In this document: one piece after another, positions 16,621 to 25,010 of the stretch
Layout: every line of letters begins with the position of its first letter
How positions within the stretch are numbered: position 1 is the first letter of the stretch
Assembly: GCA_943371965.1 (NCBI GenBank)
Contig: CALRWV020000001.1
Span: 682,001 to 746,000 of the forward strand
Origin: CALRWV02 sp943371965
Lineage (GTDB): Bacteria > Bacteroidota > JABWAT01
Length of the DNA: 64,000 nucleotides
Reading direction: 5' to 3'
Notes under the pieces: model-generated
Seen by the model: only the letters and a program-made list of their open reading frames with translations
Databases searched by the model: none
Told to the model about the DNA's origin: nothing
Made by a program: the position numbers and the translations under genes

Positions 16621-16943
16621 AGTTGAAAGGAATGATGTGAAGTCAAACCATAACACTGCTGCTTCCAACTGACCATAGATGAAAGCGATTGGTAAGACAT
16701 GGGAAACGGTGTTTGTTTTCTTGTGTTTCTGATTGGGGCAACTTGTCAGGTTTAGTGGGTGAATAAGGTGGGGGGATGATGTTGGAATTTCGGATTAGCT
16801 GAGGTAAATCAGTTAATGCTAAATAATTAATTACAGGTTAAAAATAATATGCGCAATATTACATCAATAATTATGTTAACAGTCATGCAATGACAAAACA
16901 GAAGACAGACAAAAAAACGAATGACAAGAAATGAAATATTCTC
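16621..16943. other. Gene-free stretch with duplicated gene fragment and repeat remnant
   Basis: 16707-16753 repeats 16157-16203 (the 3' part of the four-helix membrane protein gene) with two mismatches. Just before it, around 16660-16700, lies a decayed copy of the CCAACTAG...GTAGATGAAAG repeat family. The AT-rich 16820-16890 part (TAATTAATTA followed by CAATATTACAT) loosely resembles 20915-20975 and may contain a promoter. Confidence 0.5.
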
Positions 16944-18356
16944 ATGAAATATCCACAGACTATTGAAAGTAAGCTTAATGAGGTAAGAGCCATTATAGAA
17001 AAGTGGCCAATAGAAGTTCCATTTGAAAAAGTGCTAAAATGGATTATGCAATTCGACCCAGACGATTTCGACCTTGCAGTTCGGATAATAAAAAACTTGA
17101 ATGTAATTGGTTTTGAAGATTTAAATAGTGCATTGACAATTGCCTACAGTAAACTTGAAAGAATGGCTCACGATAAAGGGACTAAGATAAATGCCAAAAA
17201 CACATTGTTTGCAGGAATCGGAGAGGGTGGTAAAAGTGGAGCAATGATAGGTTATAATTTTAGACTTATAAATGAGCTTTCAGAAGAAAATTTTTTAGAC
17301 GAGAAGTCAATTGAATACTTGCAACAAGGAAAAATAGAAAATATAGTTCTTGTGGATGACATAATTTCAACTGGAAATCAAGCAACTGAGGAGGTGAAAA
17401 AATTGATGGAAAATGTTATACCACTTGGAGTAAAGAACATTTTTCTTTTGACTGCAGTTGGCATGAAAGAAGGAATTAGTAAAGTTTTTGAACAAACCAA
17501 TGCCTATATATTTTCTGCGTTCGAATATGACAGAAATGATACGGTAGTTTCTTTGGATTCGAGTTTCTACGAAGGCATTCCATTTGAAGAGAGAGAATCA
17601 CTAAAAAAGAGAATAGAATATTATGGTTCAAAAGTTAGCAAATCAGCTTTTGGTTATGGAGGTGTAGGAGGACTAATCGTGTTTTATTACAATACACCGA
17701 ATTCAACATTGCCATTAATATGGAGTGACCTCAATTCGTGGCTACCTCTGGTTAAGAGAGTTAGAAAAATAAATGGTATCGCGTCATATTATAAACAATT
17801 TGAAAAGGTTGAGCCAACAAAACCATCTGCAACAAAAGCCAAAACAGAATTAAGTTTATTTGTGGAAGGTAAAACTGACGAAATATTCTTTGAGTTCCTT
17901 GCTCCCACAATATCAAAAGAAACAGGTTATAAGAAAATAAATATTATTTCATTGGGTGGAATGTTTAGTGACACCTTCATAAATAATATTGAAAAACTTT
18001 CAACAAAATATATATTTCTTCCTGAGGACGACCCGTTTGCTCCCAAGTCTTTTAAGGATCGAATTAAAAATAGCTTTGGTGACAAACCACATGTTTTTGT
18101 TAAATCAATATTCAACTACATTAACATTTCAGAATTGGTAGAAAATGAACAATTTGAAAAACTATTTCCCAAAAAATTAACTCCTGAAGATGTATCTTCT
18201 CCGAATATAATAAGGGAATTGGAACATAGAATTTTAAGAAGATTTCCACCGAATATTAGACTTAAAGTAGTTCATGACATCTTAAATAAACATTCAAACA
18301 AAAAAGAAATAGACAAGCTAATTCTACAAATCAAAACAGTGGTTGACAAAAAATAA
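16944..18356 (+). CDS. PRTase-CE-type phosphoribosyltransferase fused to a TOPRIM-like domain
   Basis: This is a 470-aa protein. Residues about 60-280 form a phosphoribosyltransferase-like domain with PRPP loop IVLVDDIISTGNQ (134-146) and a GEGGKSGAMIGY loop (93-104). The downstream motif TPNSTLPLIWSDLNSWLPL (251-269) is a hallmark of the PRTase-CE family described in predicted bacterial conflict systems. Residues about 302-400 look like a TOPRIM domain: LFVEGKTDEIFF (E308, D312) and the acidic pair in LPEDDPF (D362-D363). TOPRIM domains of this kind belong to OLD-like and DUF4435-like nucleases. Function is inferred as anti-phage or nucleic-acid-linked. The gene precedes the first attC-like site (18387) as the first cassette-like gene. 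Confidence 0.75.
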   Translation: MKYPQTIESKLNEVRAIIEKWPIEVPFEKVLKWIMQFDPDDFDLAVRIIKNLNVIGFEDLNSALTIAYSKLERMAHDKGTKINAKNTLFAGIGEGGKSGAMIGYNFRLINELSEENFLDEKSIEYLQQGKIENIVLVDDIISTGNQATEEVKKLMENVIPLGVKNIFLLTAVGMKEGISKVFEQTNAYIFSAFEYDRNDTVVSLDSSFYEGIPFEERESLKKRIEYYGSKVSKSAFGYGGVGGLIVFYYNTPNSTLPLIWSDLNSWLPLVKRVRKINGIASYYKQFEKVEPTKPSATKAKTELSLFVEGKTDEIFFEFLAPTISKETGYKKINIISLGGMFSDTFINNIEKLSTKYIFLPEDDPFAPKSFKDRIKNSFGDKPHVFVKSIFNYINISELVENEQFEKLFPKKLTPEDVSSPNIIRELEHRILRRFPPNIRLKVVHDILNKHSNKKEIDKLILQIKTVVDKK

Positions 18357-18386
18357 ATAAATGATTGCAGACAAAAATGCACGAAA

Positions 18387-18518
18387 TGCTAACACGGGTT
18401 TGGCAAAAGTGGCGGTTCGGTGCTCCGCAGACACATTTGTGGTTAATCAAACAATTGCTATTCGCATCAACATTTGTGGTGAAAATAGCCACCTTTGCCA
18501 AGCCCGAAACCGTTACCA
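18387..18518 (+). repeat. attC-like recombination site 1
   Basis: This 132-bp imperfect inverted repeat runs from TGCTAAC (18387-18393) to GTTACCA (18512-18518). The flanking arms ACGGGTTTGGCAAAAGTGGC and its partner GCCACCTTTGCCAAGCCCG fold together, with a conserved central GTGCT-CCGCAGACAC segment shared with the sites at 19378 and 27922. The right end GTTACC is complementary to the left box GGTAAC of the next site, as expected for a cassette's own ends. Confidence 0.75.
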
Positions 18519-18551
18519 GTAATGTTATAACGACACTCACACAGAAAAAGA

Positions 18552-19367
18552 ATGGCTAAAAAACTAAGAATTCCAATACCTGAAGACATAGCAGCAGAAA
18601 TACTTTTTTTGTCTGACAGGACTTGCTGTGTTTGCAATGTTAGGGGTAAGCAAGTTCAAATCCATCACATAGATGAAAAGCCTGCAAATAATTCAATAGA
18701 CAATTTATCAATCCTTTGCTTTGAGTGCCATAACCAGACAATGATAAAAGGTGGATTTGGCAGAAAACTTGAATCAAACCAAATCATAAAGTATCGCAGT
18801 GAGTGGTTGGACAGAGTTAAAAATAGAAAAGCCAAAGCAGACGAAATTGCATCAATACAAACAGTGACAGGTTCAACTGAGACAGTATTTGTAACTATTA
18901 CAGAAGGCGAGGACTACTTAGACTACAAAACTTATGACGACCCAAATATCCTCAAGGACTACTTGGACAAAATTTTAATAATTCATCAAGCTCAATTGAC
19001 TATTGCTCAAACCAAATGGGACACTGGAATAACCGCTGTTATGAACCAAGGTAATTACGATATGGTTGATTTCTATGAAGAAGTCCTAATTGAACTTTCT
19101 ACATTTTATCCAAAGGGTCATTTCAATAATCAGACACCTAAAAATTATTTCAGTGAACTTATATCATCAAGGTTCATATGGCATAGACTAGTTTTAGAAC
19201 CACAAGGGGTTGGAACTGGAGGGACAATCGTGTCAACCTTGACAGGAGGAAACGTAATAACTGACTTAAAAGAAATGATTATTGACATGGTAAATTCTTT
19301 ACTCTGGCCTTACGAAATAGAAGAACAAATTGACTTAAATAAATGGCGTGAAGAATGGCGAAAGTAG
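18552..19367 (+). CDS. HNH endonuclease domain protein (cassette-borne)
   Basis: The 271-aa protein has an N-terminal HNH/zinc-finger nuclease domain (residues 20-75): C25/C28 (CCVC), catalytic H38-H39 (QIHHIDEKP), N51 and C56-x-x-C59. The remaining about 190 residues are not recognisable and may provide target or partner recognition. It sits alone between attC-like sites 1 and 2, only 33 bp after the cassette start. Such stand-alone HNH proteins often serve in restriction or phage defence; this is inference from domain and context. Confidence 0.85.
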   Translation: MAKKLRIPIPEDIAAEILFLSDRTCCVCNVRGKQVQIHHIDEKPANNSIDNLSILCFECHNQTMIKGGFGRKLESNQIIKYRSEWLDRVKNRKAKADEIASIQTVTGSTETVFVTITEGEDYLDYKTYDDPNILKDYLDKILIIHQAQLTIAQTKWDTGITAVMNQGNYDMVDFYEEVLIELSTFYPKGHFNNQTPKNYFSELISSRFIWHRLVLEPQGVGTGGTIVSTLTGGNVITDLKEMIIDMVNSLLWPYEIEEQIDLNKWREEWRK

Positions 19368-19377
19368 AAAGCACAGC

Positions 19378-19509
19378 AGGTAACAAGGGGTTTGCGATAG
19401 TGGGGGTTCCGTGCTTCGCAGACACTTTTGTGCAAGGTGGAAGTTCAGTTCTCCGTATGAAGTTTAGTGCTAATAAACCCCGCCATCGCAAACCACCAAT
19501 CCGTTAGGC
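19378..19509 (+). repeat. attC-like recombination site 2
   Basis: This 132-bp imperfect palindrome runs from AGGTAAC to GTTAGGC (19503-19509). GGTTTGCGATAGTGGGG near the left pairs with CCCCGCCATCGCAAACC near the right. The central CTTCGCAGACAC matches sites 1 and 4. It closes the HNH cassette: its left box is the complement of GTTACC at 18512. Confidence 0.75.
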
Positions 19510-19532
19510 AACATTTTAGAAACTTTATCAAA

Positions 19533-19928
19533 ATGGAATTAAGACTAATATCAGGGCAGAAAAGTAAGACTTTAATTGAGTTTTACGACTCAACCGAATG
19601 GCCATCTCAATGGGGTAAAATGCCTGAAATGATGCGTCAATTAATAACGACACTTGAATCAATTGACTACGAACCTGTCTGGGTTTTTACATCTCATGCT
19701 GAATTATTATTTACCAATAAAGACACTTATGAAGATTGGCAAGTTTTGGTGCAGATAATTGAAATAAATAAAACACAGCATTATAAAATAACCGCAGCGC
19801 AAGAGAATCCATGGCATCATTTAACCGGATTTGCTGACAATCATAATTCTGCAGCTGAATTGGTATTATCAGGACTTTCAGTTTCGGCTGGTGGAAAAAA
19901 TCGAAATATTTTTCTGGACTCCAACTAA
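19533..19928 (+). CDS. Small hypothetical cassette protein
   Basis: The 131-aa product starts at the ATG at 19533, 24 bp after the cassette boundary; the longer in-frame start at 19467 would lie inside the attC-like site and is rejected. The sequence is soluble and mixed alpha/beta, with EFYDSTEWPSQWGKMPEMMR near the N-terminus. I do not recognise a family. It ends 10 bp before the next attC-like site, the compact layout typical of gene cassettes. Confidence 0.7.
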   Translation: MELRLISGQKSKTLIEFYDSTEWPSQWGKMPEMMRQLITTLESIDYEPVWVFTSHAELLFTNKDTYEDWQVLVQIIEINKTQHYKITAAQENPWHHLTGFADNHNSAAELVLSGLSVSAGGKNRNIFLDSN

Positions 19929-19938
19929 TAAAATCATT

Positions 19939-20070
19939 GCCTAACACGGGTTTTGCGTTAGTGGAGGAACAGTGCGAATACAAGCATTTGAGCAATTAAT
20001 AAACGTTGGTGCAGACAGACAGTTTTCGGTTTCAGAAGCTCACCAACGAAAGGCCCGAAACCATTATCGG
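19939..20070 (+). repeat. attC-like recombination site 3
   Basis: The site runs from GCCTAAC (19939-19945), the exact complement of the GTTAGGC that opens this cassette at 19503, to CATTATCGG (20062-20070), where the canonical GTT has become ATT. ACGGGTTTTGCGTTAGTGG folds with CTCACCAACGAAAGGCCCG. The central part differs from the other sites, but the length is conserved. Confidence 0.65.
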
Positions 20071-20076
20071 TAACTT

Positions 20077-20832
20077 ATGGCATCAAAAGAAGAACGTAAT
20101 AGCAGAAATGATCAACAACTTCTTGAGGATGTTGAGAAGTATGGTTTTCATATTTTGTTTATTTCTGCTACTGATTATTCACCTTCATTTGGATATACTG
20201 TAGGGCTTTACAAAACATATAATCATCCTGAAATAATCTTATTTGGAAGTACAGGTCATGCCGTTCAAGCGGTAATGAATAATAATGGGAATTTGTTAAA
20301 GTCCGGTAAACAAATGGCGCTTAACAAAGTTTATTATGACTTTTTTGAAAATGTACCTGCACAATTCATTTTGGTTGATAAACGAAATTTAAAAAGCTAC
20401 TTTGGTTATGATATTTGGTACTACAAGAATTTGGACTTCCCCGCTTTACAGCTTGTGTGGGCTGACAGAAACAATAAATTTCCATGGGATGCAGATTATG
20501 ATAAAGAATTTCTTTATCGTCAGCCGTTACTTGATAGAAATGCCGACTTTAAATTTAGAGAATTAAAAAATCTCAGAGTATTCACAACAAAACAATATTT
20601 AGAGTTAGGAAAGCCAATTCTTAAAGTTGTTCATGACAAAGAAGGAGATTGGCAATTTCTTACGGGTGATCAAATGTCTGAAGATATCAAGATTGTTGGC
20701 TTAGAGGAAATGATCAAAAAGGACATAACACTAAATGATGTTTTTGACCTAGATTATGGAGAAAGTGCAGAAAGAAATTATGTTGGTGAAGAATGGAAAA
20801 GATCATTTGAAATAATTTGTGGAATAAAATAA
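20077..20832 (+). CDS. DUF4262 family protein
   Basis: The 251-aa protein matches the DUF4262 family over residues 10-140: GFHILFISATDYSPSFGYTV, then GLYKTYNHPEIILFG and a later PALQLVW motif. The family is widespread and uncharacterised. The remaining C-terminal half (about 150-251) contains a second, unassigned segment. The gene starts 7 bp after attC-like site 3, so it entered as a cassette, but no attC-like site follows it; the array appears to be broken here. Confidence 0.8.
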   Translation: MASKEERNSRNDQQLLEDVEKYGFHILFISATDYSPSFGYTVGLYKTYNHPEIILFGSTGHAVQAVMNNNGNLLKSGKQMALNKVYYDFFENVPAQFILVDKRNLKSYFGYDIWYYKNLDFPALQLVWADRNNKFPWDADYDKEFLYRQPLLDRNADFKFRELKNLRVFTTKQYLELGKPILKVVHDKEGDWQFLTGDQMSEDIKIVGLEEMIKKDITLNDVFDLDYGESAERNYVGEEWKRSFEIICGIK

Positions 20833-21014
20833 CCTATCAAATCGTAGCTTTTTTCAACGACTTATACAATAATGTGATGGTTGTGATTTGTGTTAACCAA
20901 TAGAAACCAGCTAAAGTGAAATAATTAATTAATGATTTGAAAGTATTTACACAATATTGCATAAATACTTATGTTTTAAACCATTTCCCTTTTTTTAATT
21001 TGAAAAGACTCTAG

Positions 21015-21779
21015 ATGAAATATTTTTTGCTTTTCGCTCTCCTTATACAATCTTCCAATCTGTTAGCCGAAGTAATTAAAGGACCGGCTGACATTAGACC
21101 TGGTATTCATGAGGATATTGTGTTGACCTTAAATGATGGGGTACAAGTGAGTTGTACGAGGTTGCTCGATGGTTGGTACCAGATTTCATTTTCAATCAAA
21201 ATCTCTGAAGAGAAATATAATAGTCAGGATCCCGTTCGCAAGGGCGAGAAACTAATTGGATGGGACAATAATGTTATCGGACTGGCAACGAATGATATAC
21301 CATTTTCTAAAAGCTATTCATGGACTTCTGGAGGTGCACCCGGTAATCCAAAACGATATGGGATGCAGATATTCGGTTTCGCAAAGCCCAACAACATTTA
21401 TGAATGGTCAATTCCGGAAAATCCACTGAATCAGATTCTAGCGAAAAAAGGGAGTTTGACTCTATCAGTATTTTCAGAATACTTCAATAAGTTCGAGTTC
21501 AGAAAGATTGGTTACCTTGAGACTTTGATGCCGACTTTAACCGAATATATGATTTACGAAAATGACATTGATGATCCATCACCAATAGACAGGTTAAGGT
21601 TTATATTCGAAGAACAGACTCTAATTGCAATTGTACATTCGAGAGAATTGAAGACTCCAGATTGGAAAACGGAGCAAATCGTAAGAGACCTGAAGTTAAC
21701 TGTTTTCACACTTCCAAAAGGAATTGATAGAGAGACATTCATAAGAATTAACAACAAATCTTATAATGGTGTTGACTAG
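21015..21779 (+). CDS. Hypothetical exported protein
   Basis: The 254-aa protein has a signal peptide (about 1-18, MKYFLLFALLIQSSNLLAE). The mature portion is predicted mostly beta, with WYQISFSIKIS and SYSWTSGGAPGNPKRYGMQI segments, and no family I can name. The upstream 180 bp are AT-rich, with a TAATTAATTA/CAATATTGCAT pattern that resembles the region before the PRTase gene. It is followed by a remnant of the CCCAACTAG...GTAGATGAAG repeat. Confidence 0.65.
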   Translation: MKYFLLFALLIQSSNLLAEVIKGPADIRPGIHEDIVLTLNDGVQVSCTRLLDGWYQISFSIKISEEKYNSQDPVRKGEKLIGWDNNVIGLATNDIPFSKSYSWTSGGAPGNPKRYGMQIFGFAKPNNIYEWSIPENPLNQILAKKGSLTLSVFSEYFNKFEFRKIGYLETLMPTLTEYMIYENDIDDPSPIDRLRFIFEEQTLIAIVHSRELKTPDWKTEQIVRDLKLTVFTLPKGIDRETFIRINNKSYNGVD

Positions 21780-21883
21780 AAGCACAGGCATCCAGCAAGT
21801 CCCAACTAGTGGTAGATGAAGTCTATGGCCAGACAAGGAAATAAACCAAAATGATAAATTTTCTAATAGTTGTTTGATTTAAG

Positions 21884-22876
21884 ATGAACAAATACCATAC
21901 AGGATATTATTTAAAATTGAATGGAGAAAAATGTACTCCTGATGAATATTCGAAGATGCTAATTAATGATTCGAAATTGGAATTATTAAGTTCCAATTAT
22001 TTGGGAAAAGATTGGCAAATTGAATGGATATTTAACAATAAATGGAAAGGATTAGAATTTATTTTAAATGCAGATTCACCTGAGATTGCACAAAATGTTC
22101 TTTTTAATGTTTTATGTTCTGCTGCGGTAATAAAAGGTACTGTGTCCTGGAGCAATGAAGTACATTACCCCCATGAATTTGGGACAATTGACGAAATCCA
22201 CGAAATAGATTCATTCATTAGACCTGTTAAAGGATTCAGTGATGTTTCAATCCCTTCATATTTTTATCTCGCATCATTAGCTAGTAGAGATAATAATTTA
22301 ACAAATTCTATTGTTAAGTATCAGTTAAGTACAGAAATCTATTCTCAACACTACATAGACTTGCAAGAAGGTTTAAATTGGAAAACTACTGATTTCAATT
22401 TTATACAAATTAGATTTGCATATGCAATAATTGCTGCATATTCAATTATTGAAGAATTAGGATTGGATATTAATGCTTCCACGGATAAACCTAGCAAATT
22501 AGAAAACGGGGATTGGAATCCAGTAGTACTTGAAAATTTAGTTAATAGATTAAAAAATTCCAATATCAACATTCAAAAAGATATTTCATGGATGATTCGG
22601 GGTTATGAAACGGAAATCGAGAAAAAAAGACCAATAAAGATTACGAGAGTTGCAGAATGGTCTGACCCTACTGATTCTGAACATGATTTTATTAAAAAAG
22701 TTAAAGATGGTTATGTATATTTACCTGATGCAATTAATCATATCAGTTTTCTAAGAAGCTCTATTTCTTCTCATAAAGTTGGAGAAAAAATAAAGAATTT
22801 ATCCGTTTATGATGTTTTCAATGCACAGTTTTTGGCTAGACGATTAATTTTAGAAAAGGTAGGATTATGGAAGTAA
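21884..22876 (+). CDS. Hypothetical protein (330 aa)
   Basis: This soluble protein is AT-rich in codon use (many AAT, ATT and TTA codons) compared with the housekeeping genes in the window, which suggests recent acquisition. No signal peptide or membrane span is visible. Repeated motifs are absent. I do not recognise a family. It stands alone between AT-rich gaps of about 100-150 bp in the accessory block. Confidence 0.7.
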   Translation: MNKYHTGYYLKLNGEKCTPDEYSKMLINDSKLELLSSNYLGKDWQIEWIFNNKWKGLEFILNADSPEIAQNVLFNVLCSAAVIKGTVSWSNEVHYPHEFGTIDEIHEIDSFIRPVKGFSDVSIPSYFYLASLASRDNNLTNSIVKYQLSTEIYSQHYIDLQEGLNWKTTDFNFIQIRFAYAIIAAYSIIEELGLDINASTDKPSKLENGDWNPVVLENLVNRLKNSNINIQKDISWMIRGYETEIEKKRPIKITRVAEWSDPTDSEHDFIKKVKDGYVYLPDAINHISFLRSSISSHKVGEKIKNLSVYDVFNAQFLARRLILEKVGLWK

Positions 22877-23023
22877 ACTACGCTCCCTCAATTTATAGTG
22901 TTAGATTCCAACTATTACTAAAAATACGAATCGTTAATGAAAATCAATGACCATCCGGAAAACTGGTTTCTGTTTGTTTCTGTTATTAACTTCAAACACA
23001 AAATCAATTGAGGGGTTGAGTTC

Positions 23024-23695
23024 ATGTGCGGACGTTACAAGATAACCTACGAAGACAAAATTCAGGAACGGATTGAACAGCTGAAAATCTGGGACTGGAT
23101 CATGGAACAATTAAAAATATCAGATCCTGATTATCAGTTTCCGTTTGAGTTCAAACCTACCAATTCCGCACCTGTTATTGTTGCTGATGATTCCGGTAAA
23201 ACAGAACTGCACCTGATGAAATGGGGTTTCAAGGAAAAAATTACCAACCATGCAACCGGCAAGGAAATCACCAAAGATATTTTCAATACCAAAATAGAGA
23301 ACATCAATAAAATATCGTACTGGAAAGAAGCCTTTGAAAAAAGACGGTGTCTGATTCCGGTAACTGAATGGTTTGAATGGCATGACAAAGGTGACGGCAG
23401 GGGAAAGTTGAAATATTCACTGAATCTGAAAGATGATCCTGTTTTTTTCTTCGCCGGAATCTGGCGTCCGTCAGTAAACAAAAAAACCGGAGAAGCCATT
23501 GAAGAGTTTTCCATCATCACCACGGTAGCCAATGAAACGGTTCGGTCCGTTCATGAAAAAGGAAGAATGCCGTCCATCATCACAGACAAAAGTCTGCAGG
23601 ATCAATGGCTGTTTGATCAGGATTTGAAAGCGCTGAAAAAATTGGCAGCCGCACAGTATGAAGATGATAAACTGTTGCTGAAAGAAGCAAAGTGA
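23024..23695 (+). CDS. SRAP domain protein (YedK/HMCES-like abasic-site crosslinker)
   Basis: The 223-aa protein starts MCGRY, with C2 exposed after methionine removal as the residue that forms a thiazolidine crosslink with abasic sites in single-stranded DNA. Further SRAP features are visible: RRCLIPVTEWFEW with the catalytic glutamate (about 108-120), FFAGIWRP, and VRSVHEKGRMPSII with the conserved histidine. It protects abasic sites during replication or the SOS response. It is monocistronic here. The start is fixed by the required Met-Cys. Confidence 0.95.
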   Translation: MCGRYKITYEDKIQERIEQLKIWDWIMEQLKISDPDYQFPFEFKPTNSAPVIVADDSGKTELHLMKWGFKEKITNHATGKEITKDIFNTKIENINKISYWKEAFEKRRCLIPVTEWFEWHDKGDGRGKLKYSLNLKDDPVFFFAGIWRPSVNKKTGEAIEEFSIITTVANETVRSVHEKGRMPSIITDKSLQDQWLFDQDLKALKKLAAAQYEDDKLLLKEAK

Positions 23696-23699
23696 AGAA

Positions 23700-23875
23700 A
23701 GAGAGTTGCTCCGCAACTAGTTGTAGATTCAGTAACTAGTCGTAGCTTCCAGCTACGACTCAAAATTCTGGTAGCTTCCAGCTACCAGTAAAGAAAACAG
23801 GTAGCTGGAAGCTACCACACAAATAAGTCGTAGATGAAAGCTACGACCAGACAACGGTAGATTCTCCCAATGCTA
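23700..23875. repeat. GTAG palindromic repeat element
   Basis: The 200-bp gap contains a complete copy of the dispersed element: CTAGTCGTAGCTTCCAGCTA palindrome, TGGTAGCTTCCAGCTACCA palindrome, its inverted GTAGCTGGAAGCTAC, and a terminal AGTCGTAGATG...CTACGACCAGACAA. Relatives lie at 26519-26848, 29275-29335 and, decayed, at 16660, 21800, 25860, 31090 and 36240. Confidence 0.65.
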
Positions 23876-23899
23876 GGTCGACCATAACCAAATCGAAAA

Positions 23900-24409
23900 A
23901 TGACGACAAAAAATAAACATATCGTAAAGACTCTTGGATCGACAATTGATATAACCTGTCGACCTGAGACTATTTGGGAAAACATAACCAACGTGAAAAT
24001 TGAACAGTTTTCTGACCCGACTATTTTTAAACTACTTGACATACCCAAACCTTTAAAGGCAAAAATTATTTCCGAAGGCAAAGGCGGCAGAAGAATTGCA
24101 TATTTCGACAGCGGGAAAAAGTTTATGCAGGAAATATTGGTATGGAAACCTTTGACAGAATATTCATTTTCATTCAATCCGGAAAAAGGTTTTAAGGTGT
24201 TATACTTTTTTGAAATATCAGAAGGAGTTTTTCAAATCGCAACCGGTGCTTACTACTTGACAACTACAGGTAATAAAACAAGTTTAAAACTCACAACAAC
24301 TTATAGTATTGATAGAAGACTGTATTTTTTATTCAATATTCCTTCAATGTTAATTCTTAAAGTGTTTCAACGCTATTTATTGACTTCAATTAAAAAGAAC
24401 TGTGAATAA
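23900..24409 (+). CDS. SRPBCC family protein
   Basis: The 169-aa protein shows the START-like/polyketide cyclase pattern: a long N-terminal strand STIDITCRPETIWENITNV (residues about 11-29), a central KPLTEYSFSFNP region and a C-terminal amphipathic helix. SRPBCC proteins bind hydrophobic ligands in a deep pocket; the ligand is unknown. It is followed directly by a second SRPBCC gene with a 1-nt gap or, if GTG 24402 is used, an 8-bp overlap, so they form an operon. Confidence 0.8.
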   Translation: MTTKNKHIVKTLGSTIDITCRPETIWENITNVKIEQFSDPTIFKLLDIPKPLKAKIISEGKGGRRIAYFDSGKKFMQEILVWKPLTEYSFSFNPEKGFKVLYFFEISEGVFQIATGAYYLTTTGNKTSLKLTTTYSIDRRLYFLFNIPSMLILKVFQRYLLTSIKKNCE

Positions 24410-24410
24410 C

Positions 24411-24869
24411 ATGGAAGGAATTAAGTTTACAGAAACAATTATAATTGACAGCAATGTTGAGAAAGTATTTGATTTCACTCAAGACTACAGCAATCGACTT
24501 AAATGGGACACGTTCTTAAAAAAGGCAGACCTTATGGAAGGTGCGACTTCTGCTGACAAGGGAGTAAAGGCTTATTGTGTAGCAAAAAATGGTATCGGAA
24601 TGGTGACAGAATATATTACATTCAACAGACCGAAAGTAACCGCTATAAAAATGACAAAAGGACCTTATATGTTCAAATCGTTCTTAGGTTCCTGGACATT
24701 TAAAGAAATAACAAAGTGCAAAACTGAAGTGATTTTTTTATATTCGTTTTCGCTTAGGTTTCCATTTAATTTATTAACATCGTTTATAAAAAGAAATTTG
24801 CAGACAAATGTAAAGCAGCGACTGATTGACCTTAAGAAAAATATAGAGAATGAAAGCACAATGGTATGA
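24411..24869 (+). CDS. SRPBCC family protein
   Basis: This 152-aa SRPBCC protein opens with FTETIIIDSNVEKVFDFTQD (about 4-23), the usual first strand and helix, and contains the central YITFNRPKVTAIKMTKGPY. It starts at the ATG immediately after the upstream stop; a GTG three codons earlier is possible. It belongs to the same superfamily as its upstream neighbour, but the two are divergent, suggesting functional pairing, such as a heterodimer or consecutive steps on related hydrophobic substrates. This is inference. Confidence 0.82.
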   Translation: MEGIKFTETIIIDSNVEKVFDFTQDYSNRLKWDTFLKKADLMEGATSADKGVKAYCVAKNGIGMVTEYITFNRPKVTAIKMTKGPYMFKSFLGSWTFKEITKCKTEVIFLYSFSLRFPFNLLTSFIKRNLQTNVKQRLIDLKKNIENESTMV

Positions 24870-25010
24870 CATCGATTTGGCCATCTTGCGGCTGACGTAC
24901 TTCTAAGAATCATTTGTGCAAGGTTCAACGGAAAGAATTCTATGAGCTAAAAAATCGACTCATAATCAACCTGAAAAACCTTAGCATAAATTGTAAAGGA
25001 GGCATCTGGA

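Larger units (their letters stand above)
18387..20070 (+). mobile_element. Integron-like cassette array without integrase (CALIN-like)
   Basis: Three attC-like sites of 132, 132 and about 132 bp separate single-gene units in one orientation (HNH endonuclease; 131-aa hypothetical; then the DUF4262 gene downstream). The units begin with GTTACC and GTTAGGC, and their terminal sites begin with GGTAAC and GCCTAAC respectively, so each unit is closed by bases complementary to its own start. No IntI tyrosine recombinase is found in the window. Confidence 0.7.

Noticed and set aside
18365..18559. 64-aa reading frame downstream of the PRTase gene
   Set aside because: It lies inside the attC-like site; the translated text merely reflects the palindrome.
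16820..20980. AT-rich leader pattern shared by 16820-16890 and 20915-20975 as a cassette promoter
   Set aside because: The similarity is loose (TAATTAATTA then CAATATTnCAT), and AT-rich sequence makes such matches common; left as a weak note only.
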